This document shows, piece by piece, positions 1-5,711 of a stretch of DNA of 7,638 bases (positions are counted from its first letter, which is position 1; every line of letters begins with the position of its first letter). The notes beneath the pieces were generated by a model, which made no database searches, was not told where the DNA came from, and worked only from the letters and a program-made list of their open reading frames with translations. The DNA is from an uncultured Oscillospiraceae bacterium (GTDB lineage: Bacteria > Bacillota > Clostridia > Oscillospirales > Oscillospiraceae). A program made the translations under genes and the position numbers. The stretch covers positions 1 through 7,638 of the forward strand of contig CAAFEV010000015.1 of NCBI GenBank assembly GCA_900762005.1, in the 5' to 3' direction.

Positions 1-66
1 ACCTCACGGGAGAGCGCCAGGTTCGCAATCTGGAGGTCAGGGGTTCGATCCCCCTAAGGTCCACCA
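1..66 (+). tRNA. tRNA-Ala (anticodon CGC), 5' end cut off by the window
   Basis: This is the 3' part of a tRNA that would decode the alanine codon GCG. The anticodon stem is 17-21 with 29-33 (one G-U pair). The seven-base loop 22-28 reads TTCGCAA, giving anticodon CGC at 24-26. The T stem is 39-43 with 51-55, and its loop TTCGATC (44-50) has the usual TTC start. Bases 56-62 are the 3' acceptor strand, 63 is discriminator A, and CCA (64-66) is encoded in the DNA. Acceptor base 70 is T (position 60), as needed for the G3-U70 pair that marks alanine tRNAs, but the 5' strand lies outside the window. The D arm is odd: if base 1 is tRNA position 9, the loop has only about six bases and the outermost D-stem pair is C-C. 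Identity is fairly sure from the anticodon. Confidence 0.88.
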
Positions 67-103
67 AAAGAAAAGAGTCGCCAACAGGCGGCTCTTTTCT
101 TTT
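67..103 (+). terminator. Intrinsic terminator of the tRNA
   Basis: Bases 67-82 pair with 87-102 around the loop AACA, giving a 16-bp stem with a single T-G wobble. The 3' arm itself ends in the T-rich run CTTTTCTTTT. The hairpin starts directly after the tRNA CCA, so it ends the tRNA transcript. The pairing can extend a few bases into the CCA end (63-66 with 103-106). Confidence 0.92.
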
Positions 104-215
104 GGTGCGCCACAGACGGCGAAAAAACCGCTCGGTTCAAGCACAAGAATTACCGGCAGCATCGCTGTGCACTGTTGTTCCGGCCGAATTCTGTTTTGCG
201 TCCGAATTGCGGCAA

Positions 216-244
216 TTGACATTTCGGCTCCGGCGGTGTATACT
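216..244 (+). promoter_or_regulatory. Sigma-A promoter of the 61-aa protein gene
   Basis: A perfect -35 box TTGACA (216-221) and a -10 box TATACT (239-244) are separated by 17 bases. Transcription should start near 251, leaving a leader of about 25 bases with GGGAGGGA (263-270) before the ATG at 276. Two copies of CCGAATT (184-190 and 202-208) lie just upstream of the -35 box. Confidence 0.9.
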
Positions 245-275
245 GTACATATACCAAAAATCGGGAGGGATTTGT

Positions 276-461
276 ATGGCACTCAAGGACGAATGGAAGC
301 AGACCGGCAAGGGTTTGGGTCACGCATTTCGTGATCTCGGAAAAACCATCATCAAATCCGCCAAGGTCGGTGTAGACAAAGCCGAAGAATGGGCAGCCGC
401 AGACGAAGCCCCGAGGCCTGCAGCAGGCGCGGATACCGCCCACGGCGAAAAATCGGAATAA
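276..461 (+). CDS. Small conserved-looking protein of unknown function, 61 aa
   Basis: I do not recognise a named family, although the opening (MALKDEWKQTGKGLGHAFRD) looks like small hypothetical proteins I associate with Clostridia. The ATG at 276 is chosen because GGGAGGGA sits 5 bases upstream and a consensus promoter ends 31 bases upstream; the open frame reaches back to 102, but that part precedes the promoter. Residues 3-40 are rich in Lys, Gly and hydrophobic residues spaced like an amphipathic helix (GHAFRDLGKTIIKSAKVGVDKAEEW). The last 20 residues are acidic, Ala/Pro-rich and probably disordered. There is no signal peptide, membrane segment or Cys. It is a single-gene unit between its own promoter and terminator, so it should be well expressed. 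A cytoplasmic helical protein or a peripheral membrane binder is possible; no function can be assigned. Confidence 0.8.
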   Translation: MALKDEWKQTGKGLGHAFRDLGKTIIKSAKVGVDKAEEWAAADEAPRPAAGADTAHGEKSE

Positions 462-471
462 TTACTGCCAG

Positions 472-508
472 ACAGCCGCTCAAGGACAACCTCGGGCGGC
501 TGTTTTTC
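472..508 (+). terminator. Intrinsic terminator of the 61-aa protein gene
   Basis: ACAGCCGC (472-479) pairs perfectly with GCGGCTGT (496-503), and the run TTTTTCTC follows. It lies 11 bases after the stop codon. On the opposite strand no T-run follows the hairpin, so it is unlikely to end the acyltransferase transcript that converges here. Confidence 0.85.
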
Positions 509-526
509 TCTGTAAAAGCAGCGCGT

Positions 527-1552
527 TCAGACCAGTCTTTTCAGCACAGGAATGTGCTTGACAATCCGCACGCCGACGAGGCAGAGCAGGAAGGTAACGA
601 TTGGAACAGCAAACCGCCAGACATAGCCGCTGTCGGGAATCGCGGTCAGCTTGTCGAGAAAAACAAGGCAGAAGGTATGTGTCAGCCAGATTCCCATGCT
701 TGCGTCGGCGGTCAGCAGCAGAGCCTTTGCCAAACGCGGGCGGCAGGCAAGCCGGGAAAAGTCCAGATGCCTAACCAGCACAAAAACAGCCGCGCCGAGC
801 AGCGCAGCCGGGAAGCTGCTATAATCAACCATCAGCTTAGCAGTTTCTCCGGCAGCGGCAGAGCTTTGCCATGTCCAGAAGAAGGCGAACAGGCTGCCTG
901 CTGCGGCAAGCGCATAGAGCACCATACGCTTTTTCCGGCTCCAGACCTCGGTGGATACAAGGTAGCCGAACAGCACATAGCCGAGAAAGCCGCCGCTCAC
1001 CGGCATCATCAAATAAGAATTCCAATGAATGCTCAGCATACTGCCCAGCGGCCTGAGCACCCAAGTCAGTGCGAAGGAGACAAGCACGGTATACCACAGA
1101 TACTTGCGTTGTCTGCACAGCAGCGATACCACGGGAATTGCGGCGTAAACGGCAAACAGCGGAAAAAAGAACCAATAGCGCGGCTGAAATTCCGAGTTTA
1201 GAAACTGCTCGATAAACGCCCGAATGCTTGAAAAGCTCCATGCGCCGACGGCAAGCCGGCGGAACAGTGCGGCGAACAAATTCCAGAACAGGAACGGGAT
1301 ACCGACGCGCAGCAGCCGTTTTTTCACATACTCGCGTGTGCCGTAACGCTCGCGGTAATTCAGCAGCTTTGCCCCGGTCAGCATAAAAAATATCGGAATT
1401 GCGCTGCAAACGATGCAGCGTTCCGCGCAGTTAATCCGCCAGCTGACCGTATTGCTGTAGGCTTCAAACCCGTTATTCGTGTGAAAAAACACGACCATCA
1501 GGCAGGCAAGTGCCGTTAAAAACGCGAAATTAAGGTTGTTTTTCTCTTTCAT
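527..1552 (-). CDS. Membrane acyltransferase, acyltransferase-3 family, 341 aa
   Basis: Members of this family (OafA/WecH type) are polytopic membrane enzymes that usually move an acetyl or other short acyl group from acyl-CoA onto a sugar, peptidoglycan or other envelope acceptor; the acceptor cannot be told here. About ten hydrophobic segments fill the protein. The family opening is clear (LNFAFLTALACLMVVFFHT, residues 7-25), with the conserved His at residue 24. It is followed by IPIFFMLTGAKLL (52-64) and a basic loop running into KKRLLRVGIPFLFW (77-90). The start is ATG at 1552, with AAGGAG six bases upstream; an in-frame GTG at 1570 lies upstream of that ribosome site. Oddity: residue 13 is Thr where many members carry an Arg 11 residues before the His. 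It has its own promoter and sits downstream of the repressor gene. Family sure; substrate unknown. Confidence 0.85.
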   Translation of the reverse strand: MKEKNNLNFAFLTALACLMVVFFHTNNGFEAYSNTVSWRINCAERCIVCSAIPIFFMLTGAKLLNYRERYGTREYVKKRLLRVGIPFLFWNLFAALFRRLAVGAWSFSSIRAFIEQFLNSEFQPRYWFFFPLFAVYAAIPVVSLLCRQRKYLWYTVLVSFALTWVLRPLGSMLSIHWNSYLMMPVSGGFLGYVLFGYLVSTEVWSRKKRMVLYALAAAGSLFAFFWTWQSSAAAGETAKLMVDYSSFPAALLGAAVFVLVRHLDFSRLACRPRLAKALLLTADASMGIWLTHTFCLVFLDKLTAIPDSGYVWRFAVPIVTFLLCLVGVRIVKHIPVLKRLV

Positions 1553-1605
1553 CGGCTTCTCCTTCCGCACCGTCCCCGTTTGAGAGCGGCTTCTCTCTTT
1601 TTTTC

Positions 1606-1634
1606 AGTATCGCACAAAGAAGAACGCCTGTCAA
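1606..1634 (-). promoter_or_regulatory. Sigma-A promoter of the acyltransferase gene
   Basis: Read on the minus strand, TTGACA (1634-1629) and GATACT (1611-1606) are separated by 17 bases. The -35 box overlaps the TGA stop of the repressor gene (1633-1631). Transcription should start near 1600 and give a leader of about 48 bases. The acyltransferase can therefore be expressed independently of the repressor, although no terminator separates the two genes. Confidence 0.85.
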
Positions 1635-2059
1635 GCGTCAGCTCGAAGGCGTTGGGTCAGCAGCTCCAAATTTCGGATGGTCTGTTCGTTGAGAAAGTGC
1701 TCGATTTTTTCCACCTGCTCCAGCTCCGTCTGCGTGCCGTTGAGCAGGCACAAAAATTCCTGCAAGACCCGATGCCGATGCAGCAGATAGCCGCCGAGTG
1801 CCGCGCCCTGCTCCGTCAATGAAATTTCGGCATATTTCGGCGCAAGCACCAAACCTGCCTGAGCAAGCTGTTGAATCATTTTCGTCACCGAGGATGCCTT
1901 GACGTGAAGCTGCGCCGACAAATCCACCACCCGTACCGCAGTCCCCCGCTGGCAAAGCCGTGCAATCATTTCCAGATAATCCTCCATTGCGGTGGTCAAT
2001 TCCCCGTCGGATAGACGGGAATAGCCTTTCATTGTGTAAAAACCGTCGGTCATGGACAC
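1631..2059 (-). CDS. DtxR/MntR-family metal-dependent transcriptional repressor, 142 aa
   Basis: A metal-activated DNA-binding repressor that should sense Mn(II) or Fe(II) and control the divergent feoAB genes. Residues 20-85 form the winged helix, with the recognition region around VKASSVTKMIQQL (53-65). A dimerisation and metal-binding helical domain follows. Aligned by eye to Bacillus MntR, all six metal ligands are present: D27, E30, H96, E117, E120 and H121. The Met and Cys ligands of the iron-type DtxR/IdeR site are absent, as is the C-terminal SH3-like domain; the length matches MntR. Start: GGAGG (2071-2067) lies 7 bases before GTG at 2059, against 13 before ATG at 2053, so GTG is preferred, adding only two residues; an ATG at 2116 precedes the ribosome site. 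Family is sure; which metal it senses is inference. Confidence 0.9.
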   Translation of the reverse strand: MSMTDGFYTMKGYSRLSDGELTTAMEDYLEMIARLCQRGTAVRVVDLSAQLHVKASSVTKMIQQLAQAGLVLAPKYAEISLTEQGAALGGYLLHRHRVLQEFLCLLNGTQTELEQVEKIEHFLNEQTIRNLELLTQRLRADA

Positions 2060-2092
2060 CGTTCTGCCTCCTTTTTCGGGAAAATCCGCACG

Positions 2093-2142
2093 CTTTCCCC
2101 CTGCGCGGAATAGCATAAGGACGGGAAGTTTCCCGCAGCTAA
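2093..2142. repeat. Control element copy 1 in the repressor/feoA region
   Basis: This stretch matches 2179-2227 in the same orientation, 86 bases away: CTTT, then CTG, then the 12-base CGGAATAGCATA (2106-2117), then AAGTTTCCC (2126-2134) and CTAA (2139-2142). Blocks are identical and lie at almost identical spacing. Within it, CGGGAA-GT-TTCCCG (2122-2135) is a perfect palindrome, and GGACGG (2119-2124) can pair with CCGTCC (2144-2149). It lies nearer the repressor gene. An operator or duplicated promoter region is the likely role. Confidence 0.65.
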
Positions 2143-2178
2143 TCCGTCCGCAAGGGTCATCCCGGTTCTGCGAGTCAC

Positions 2179-2227
2179 CTTTTGCGCTGAACGGAATAGC
2201 ATATACAGAAAAGTTTCCCTCTCCTAA
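2179..2227. repeat. Control element copy 2, next to feoA
   Basis: Second copy of the element at 2093-2142, with CGGAATAGCATA at 2192-2203, AAGTTTCCC at 2211-2219 and CTAA at 2224-2227; one base is missing between the two main blocks. It ends 24 bases before the feoA start. AGTTT (2212-2216) and AAACT (2227-2231) form a 20-base dyad with a 10-base centre, reminiscent of Bacillus MntR boxes as I remember them. A weak -10-like TATACA lies at 2202-2207, but I find no good -35 partner, so the feoA promoter is not assigned. Confidence 0.6.
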
Positions 2228-2251
2228 AACTATGATTGAGGTGTCTATTCT

Positions 2252-2488
2252 ATGAATGCTGAATTATCGCTGAACGACATCCGCCCCGGGCAACGCGCCG
2301 TTGTCCAATCTCTGCAAGCCACCGGCGGGATGCGCCGCAGGCTGCTTGACATCGGGCTGATTCAGAACACCGAGGTCGAATGCCTCGGCACCGGTCCCTG
2401 CGGAGACCCGACTGCGTATTGCATTCGCGGCGCGGTCATTGCTATCCGTGCGGCGGACAGCAAGAATATTTTCGTGCGCGCCTGCTAA
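2252..2488 (+). CDS. feoA: FeoA, ferrous iron transport accessory protein, 78 aa
   Basis: FeoA is a small cytoplasmic SH3-like protein needed for Fe(II) uptake through FeoB; it is thought to act on FeoB assembly or its GTPase. The family pattern is plain: LNDIRPGQRAVVQSL (residues 7-21), then GGMRRRLLDIGLIQNTEVEC (25-44), then the strand pair GDPTAYCIRGAVIAIRAAD (51-69) and the closing NIFV. The length is usual for the family. The ATG at 2252 has GAGGTG (2238-2243) eight bases upstream. feoB begins 13 bases after its stop, so the two form an operon. Control is probably by the divergent MntR-like repressor through the repeated element upstream. Only one FeoA is present, while some Clostridia carry two. 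Assignment is firm. Confidence 0.95.
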   Translation: MNAELSLNDIRPGQRAVVQSLQATGGMRRRLLDIGLIQNTEVECLGTGPCGDPTAYCIRGAVIAIRAADSKNIFVRAC

Positions 2489-2501
2489 TCGGAGGGCAAC
2501 A

Positions 2502-4655
2502 ATGGGACTGACAACTCACAGCGTCGGCGTGAACGCCATTGATTCCGGGCTGGTGCTTCAGAAAAAAAACGCCGGCGACCGTGTCGTTGCGCTGGCAGGC
2601 AATCCGAACGTCGGCAAGAGCACCGTTTTCAACAGTCTCACCGGACTGAATCAGCACACGGGCAACTGGCCCGGAAAAACCGTCGCCAATGCACAGGGCT
2701 ATTGTGAAACCAAGCAGAACAGCTATATTCTGGTGGATATCCCCGGTGCCTATTCCCTGATGGCGCACTCCGCCGAGGAGGAGGTCGCCCGAAATTTCAT
2801 TTGCTTCGGCAATCCGGACGCAGTGGTGGTGGTCTGCGACGCGACGTGTCTGGAGCGGAACATGAATCTGGTGCTGCAAACGCTGGAACGCACGCCGCGC
2901 GCGGTCGTCTGTGTCAATCTGATGGACGAAGCAAAGCGCAAGCACATCCGGCTCAATCTGCCCTTGCTGTCCGAGCGGCTTGGCGTGCGCGTTGTCGGAA
3001 CAACCGCCCGTCAGAAAAAAACTCTGTCCTCTCTGACGGATGCGCTTGACGCGCTGCTTGCCGAGCCGACACCGCCTGCGCCCTATTGCGTGCGCTATCC
3101 GGCGTTTGTCGAGCGTGCCCTTGCCGTGCTGGCACCCGTTGTCGCGGAAAAATGCGGCGGCAGGCTCAACAGCCGCTGGTTGAGCCTGAAGCTGCTCGAC
3201 CGAGACGACTCCCTTCTGCGGGAAATCGACGCGCATCTGGGCAGCGACTTTTTGAAGGATGCCGCATTACAGGATGCTGTCTGCCGCGCAAAGGCAATTC
3301 TCCGCGCCCATGCCGCAGATGACGCAGACCGCCTGCGGGATATTCTTGTCTCTTCACTGGTTTGCAGCGCAGAGGAGCTTTGCCGCGGCGTTGTGGTCTA
3401 TGAAAACCGACAATATGCCGCGTCCGACCGCCGTCTTGACCGTATTCTGACAAGTAAGCGCACCGGCTACCCCGTCATGCTTGCGCTGCTGGCACTGATT
3501 TTTTGGTTGACCGTCACGGGCGCGAATTATCCGTCTCAGGTGCTTGCAAGCGGACTGTTTTGGCTGCAGGAGCAGCTCACCGCCCTGTTTCGCTATTTAA
3601 ATGCCCCCGACTGGCTGCACGGCGCGCTGGTGCTCGGCGTTTACCGCGTGGTGGCTTGGGTTGTGTCCGTCATGCTGCCGCCGATGGCAATTTTCTTTCC
3701 GCTGTTCACACTTCTGGAGGACGCGGGCTATCTGCCGCGCATTGCCTATAACCTCGACAAGCCCTTTCAACGCTGCCGCGCCTGCGGTAAGCAGGCCCTC
3801 AGTATGTGCATGGGCTTCGGCTGCAACGCCGCCGGCATCATCGGCTGCCGCATCATCGACTCTCCGAGAGAACGTCTGCTGGCAATTCTGACGAATAATT
3901 TCGTGCCCTGCAATGGGCGGTTCCCCACGCTGATTGCCATTTTGACAATGTTCTTTGTCGGTACTGCCGCCGGAGCCTTTGCCACGCTCCGCTCTGCGCT
4001 GCTGCTGACAGCCGTGATTGTCCTCGGCGTACTCATCACCTTCGGTGTCACCCGTCTGCTCTCCGCCACCGTCCTCAGGGGCATTCCCTCCTCCTTTACG
4101 CTGGAGCTGCCTCCCTACCGCAGACCGCAAATCGGGAAAGTACTCGTCCGCTCCGTGCTTGACCGCACCCTCTTTGTGCTCGGGCGCGCCGTCGCCGTGG
4201 CGGCTCCCGCGGGGCTTGTGCTCTGGCTTCTGGCAAATATCACCGCCGGAGATGTCAGTCTTTTGCAGCACTGCGCGAATTTCCTCGACCCCTTTGCCCG
4301 GCTGATGGGGCTGGACGGCGTCATTCTGATTGCGTTTATCTTAGGCTTTCCCGCCAACGAAATTGTCGTACCGATTATCCTGATGGCATATCTGGCGCAG
4401 GGCAGTCTGCTGGAGCTTGACAGTCTTGCGCAGATGAAGGGGCTGTTTGTCGAAAACGGTTGGACATGGATTACCGCCGTAAATGTCATGCTCTTTTCGC
4501 TGAACCACTGGCCCTGCTCCACTACGCTCCTGACGATAAAAAATGAGACGGGCAGCGTGAAATGGACGTTGCTCGCCTTCGCTCTGCCGACCGCTGTCGG
4601 TATCGTGCTTTGCATCGGCTTTACCGCCGTTGCCCGCCTGCTCTCCTGCGTGTGA
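2502..4655 (+). CDS. feoB: FeoB, ferrous iron transporter with GTPase domain, 717 aa
   Basis: FeoB imports Fe(II) across the cytoplasmic membrane. The G domain shows G1 GNPNVGKS (33-40), a G2 Thr (T60), G3 DIPG (79-82), G4 NLMD (139-142) and G5 TTA (167-169). A helical linker follows. The membrane part starts near residue 323 and runs to the C-terminus, with the gate motifs GFGCNAAG (C441) and FVPCNGRFPTL (C470). The ATG at 2502 has GGAGGG five bases upstream; an in-frame ATG at 2439 lies inside feoA and is rejected. Two features differ from E. coli FeoB: about 26 residues precede the G domain, and the first gate region is Cys-rich (C425, C428, C436, C441, C449). I recall both from other clostridial FeoB proteins. 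Co-transcribed with feoA. Given the MntR-like neighbour, a role with manganese is conceivable but unproven. Confidence 0.96.
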   Translation: MGLTTHSVGVNAIDSGLVLQKKNAGDRVVALAGNPNVGKSTVFNSLTGLNQHTGNWPGKTVANAQGYCETKQNSYILVDIPGAYSLMAHSAEEEVARNFICFGNPDAVVVVCDATCLERNMNLVLQTLERTPRAVVCVNLMDEAKRKHIRLNLPLLSERLGVRVVGTTARQKKTLSSLTDALDALLAEPTPPAPYCVRYPAFVERALAVLAPVVAEKCGGRLNSRWLSLKLLDRDDSLLREIDAHLGSDFLKDAALQDAVCRAKAILRAHAADDADRLRDILVSSLVCSAEELCRGVVVYENRQYAASDRRLDRILTSKRTGYPVMLALLALIFWLTVTGANYPSQVLASGLFWLQEQLTALFRYLNAPDWLHGALVLGVYRVVAWVVSVMLPPMAIFFPLFTLLEDAGYLPRIAYNLDKPFQRCRACGKQALSMCMGFGCNAAGIIGCRIIDSPRERLLAILTNNFVPCNGRFPTLIAILTMFFVGTAAGAFATLRSALLLTAVIVLGVLITFGVTRLLSATVLRGIPSSFTLELPPYRRPQIGKVLVRSVLDRTLFVLGRAVAVAAPAGLVLWLLANITAGDVSLLQHCANFLDPFARLMGLDGVILIAFILGFPANEIVVPIILMAYLAQGSLLELDSLAQMKGLFVENGWTWITAVNVMLFSLNHWPCSTTLLTIKNETGSVKWTLLAFALPTAVGIVLCIGFTAVARLLSCV

Positions 4656-4787
4656 CAGTCCCTCCGCCCTCCGGATAAAAACCCCCGCAGAGCAATTCCG
4701 GCAATGCAGAAAGGGAGGGCAGAACCGCTTACTCTCTTTTCTGCTTGTGCTTGCGGTGCTCTGCACCCTTGCCGTCTAAAATGGCAA
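4656..4787. other. Gene-free spacer between convergent feoB and DegV genes
   Basis: No credible gene is seen; the open frame starting at 4704 has no ribosome site and runs into the terminator and antisense to the DegV gene. The stretch has several imperfect inverted repeats: GCCCTCC (4666-4672) with GGAGGGC (4714-4720), CCGGA (4671-4675) with TCCGG (4697-4701), and GCAGA/ACCGC (4719-4728) with GCGGT/TCTGC (4753-4764). None is followed by a T-run. It may be only folded 3' UTR. Confidence 0.4.
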
Positions 4788-4832
4788 AAGCCCCACAGGT
4801 GCAGTCCGAAGCAGCCGCGCCTGTGGGGTTTA
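4788..4832. terminator. Bidirectional terminator between feoB and the DegV pair
   Basis: CCCCACAGG (4791-4799) pairs with CCTGTGGGG (4820-4828), extended by AAG/TTT on the outside and TGC/GCG on the inside. On the plus strand TTTATATT and then TTTTT follow, ending feoAB. On the minus strand CTTTTGCC and later TTTT follow, ending the DegV transcript, whose last stop codon is about 20 bases away. Confidence 0.85.
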
Positions 4833-4850
4833 TATTCTGATATTTTTCCG

Positions 4851-5711
4851 TTATTTTTCCGTGCCGGGGAAAAACAGGGCAACCGTGCCCGGTCCGACGT
4901 GTGCGCCGGTAACCGGCTCGTAAAAAACCGTCATGCATTCGCCCGTGAAACCCCGTTCGCGCAACAGCGACAACAGCTGCGCCGCGCCCGCCTCATTGTC
5001 CGCGTGAGCAATGCCGATCAGCGCGGTCTTGTCGGCACAAAGCGTGCCGTATCGCTCCGCCATCGCCTTCAGCGCGTTGGCAATGCCCCGTGTCTTGCTG
5101 CGCATGACGATACGGCCGCATTCGTCGCCCATCAGCAGCGGCTTGATGCCGAGCAGATTGCCGATGATTGCAACCGCCGCAGGGATTCTGCCGCCCTTTT
5201 TCAGATACATTAAATCGTCCACGGTAAAATACTGGCACATTACGGTTTTTCGCATATTGATGGTTTCCACAAGCTCCTCAAAGCCGCAGCCCTGTGCAAG
5301 CAGCTCCGCCGCCTGCAGCACCAACATTCCCTCGCCGAGCGACGCGGCAAAGGTGTCAACGGCGGCAATGCTCCGCTGCGGAAACCTTTCCTTTAAATCC
5401 AAGGCGGCGATTGCAGCCGAATTTGCCGTGCCGCTGATACCGCCGGACATTCCGATGTAGAGCACGTCGTCCCCTGCGGCAAGAATCGGCGCAAAGGTGT
5501 CCGTGAACCGCCCGACGCTGACCAACGAGGTTCTCACGTCCGCGCCTGCGCGCATGGCGTTGTAAAACTGCTTGCCGTCAAACGCCGTGTTTGCGTCATA
5601 AGCCGCCTGCTCTCCATTGACCGTGTAGGAAAACGGCAGCACCGCAATGTCGTACTTCTTTAGGACGGCAAGCGGAAGATTTGCGGAAGTATCCGTATAA
5701 AGCCGTATCAT
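4851..5711 (-). CDS. DegV family protein (FakB-like fatty-acid binding), 286 aa
   Basis: DegV/FakB proteins bind a fatty acid in a buried tunnel; in Firmicutes, FakB presents it to the kinase FakA, which phosphorylates it for use in phospholipid synthesis. Seen here: the N-terminal strand and TDTSANLP (residues 6-13), the TSLVS motif (61-65, family TSxxS), SGGISGT (89-95), YLKKGGRI (169-176), and C-terminal GAHVGPGTVALFF with H271. These cover the residues expected around the fatty-acid carboxylate. The length is usual. Its ATG overlaps the TGA of the upstream DegV gene by four bases (ATGA), so it is probably translated by coupling; its own ribosome site is poor. No fakA gene is in the window. 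Family is sure; lipid preference is unknown, and a real role with FakA is inference. Confidence 0.92.
   Translation of the reverse strand: MIRLYTDTSANLPLAVLKKYDIAVLPFSYTVNGEQAAYDANTAFDGKQFYNAMRAGADVRTSLVSVGRFTDTFAPILAAGDDVLYIGMSGGISGTANSAAIAALDLKERFPQRSIAAVDTFAASLGEGMLVLQAAELLAQGCGFEELVETINMRKTVMCQYFTVDDLMYLKKGGRIPAAVAIIGNLLGIKPLLMGDECGRIVMRSKTRGIANALKAMAERYGTLCADKTALIGIAHADNEAGAAQLLSLLRERGFTGECMTVFYEPVTGAHVGPGTVALFFPGTEK

Noticed and set aside
389..1201. Long open frame of 270 codons on the plus strand
   Set aside because: It is antisense to the acyltransferase gene over most of its length, has no ribosome site, crosses a terminator at 472-508, and its product (rich in Gln, His and Arg) resembles no protein family.
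1585..1607. Hairpin GAGAG/CTCTC followed by seven T on the plus strand
   Set aside because: It has terminator shape, but the stem is only five pairs and no plus-strand gene lies upstream, so it would have nothing to terminate.
2231..2236. TATGAT as a -10 box for feoA
   Set aside because: It would start transcription at or after the feoA ribosome site (2238-2243), and no -35 box lies 16-18 bases upstream.
2232..2255. Seven-codon open frame (MIEVSIL) whose TGA overlaps the feoA ATG
   Set aside because: It could be a coupled leader peptide, but no ribosome site precedes its ATG and its length is too short to judge.
2439..2501. Upstream ATG extending FeoB by 21 residues
   Set aside because: It lies inside feoA, while ATG at 2502 has a perfectly placed GGAGGG; the extension is Arg/Cys-rich and unlike FeoB.
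2442..3236. 264-codon open frame on the minus strand
   Set aside because: It lies antisense to feoA and the FeoB G domain, whose motifs are unmistakable; there is no promoter or ribosome site.
3597..4271. 224-codon open frame on the minus strand
   Set aside because: Antisense to the membrane domain of feoB; it is highly polar and repetitive as expected from reverse reading of a GC-rich membrane gene.
4704..5213. 169-codon open frame on the plus strand
   Set aside because: No ribosome site; it runs through the bidirectional terminator and antisense into the DegV gene.
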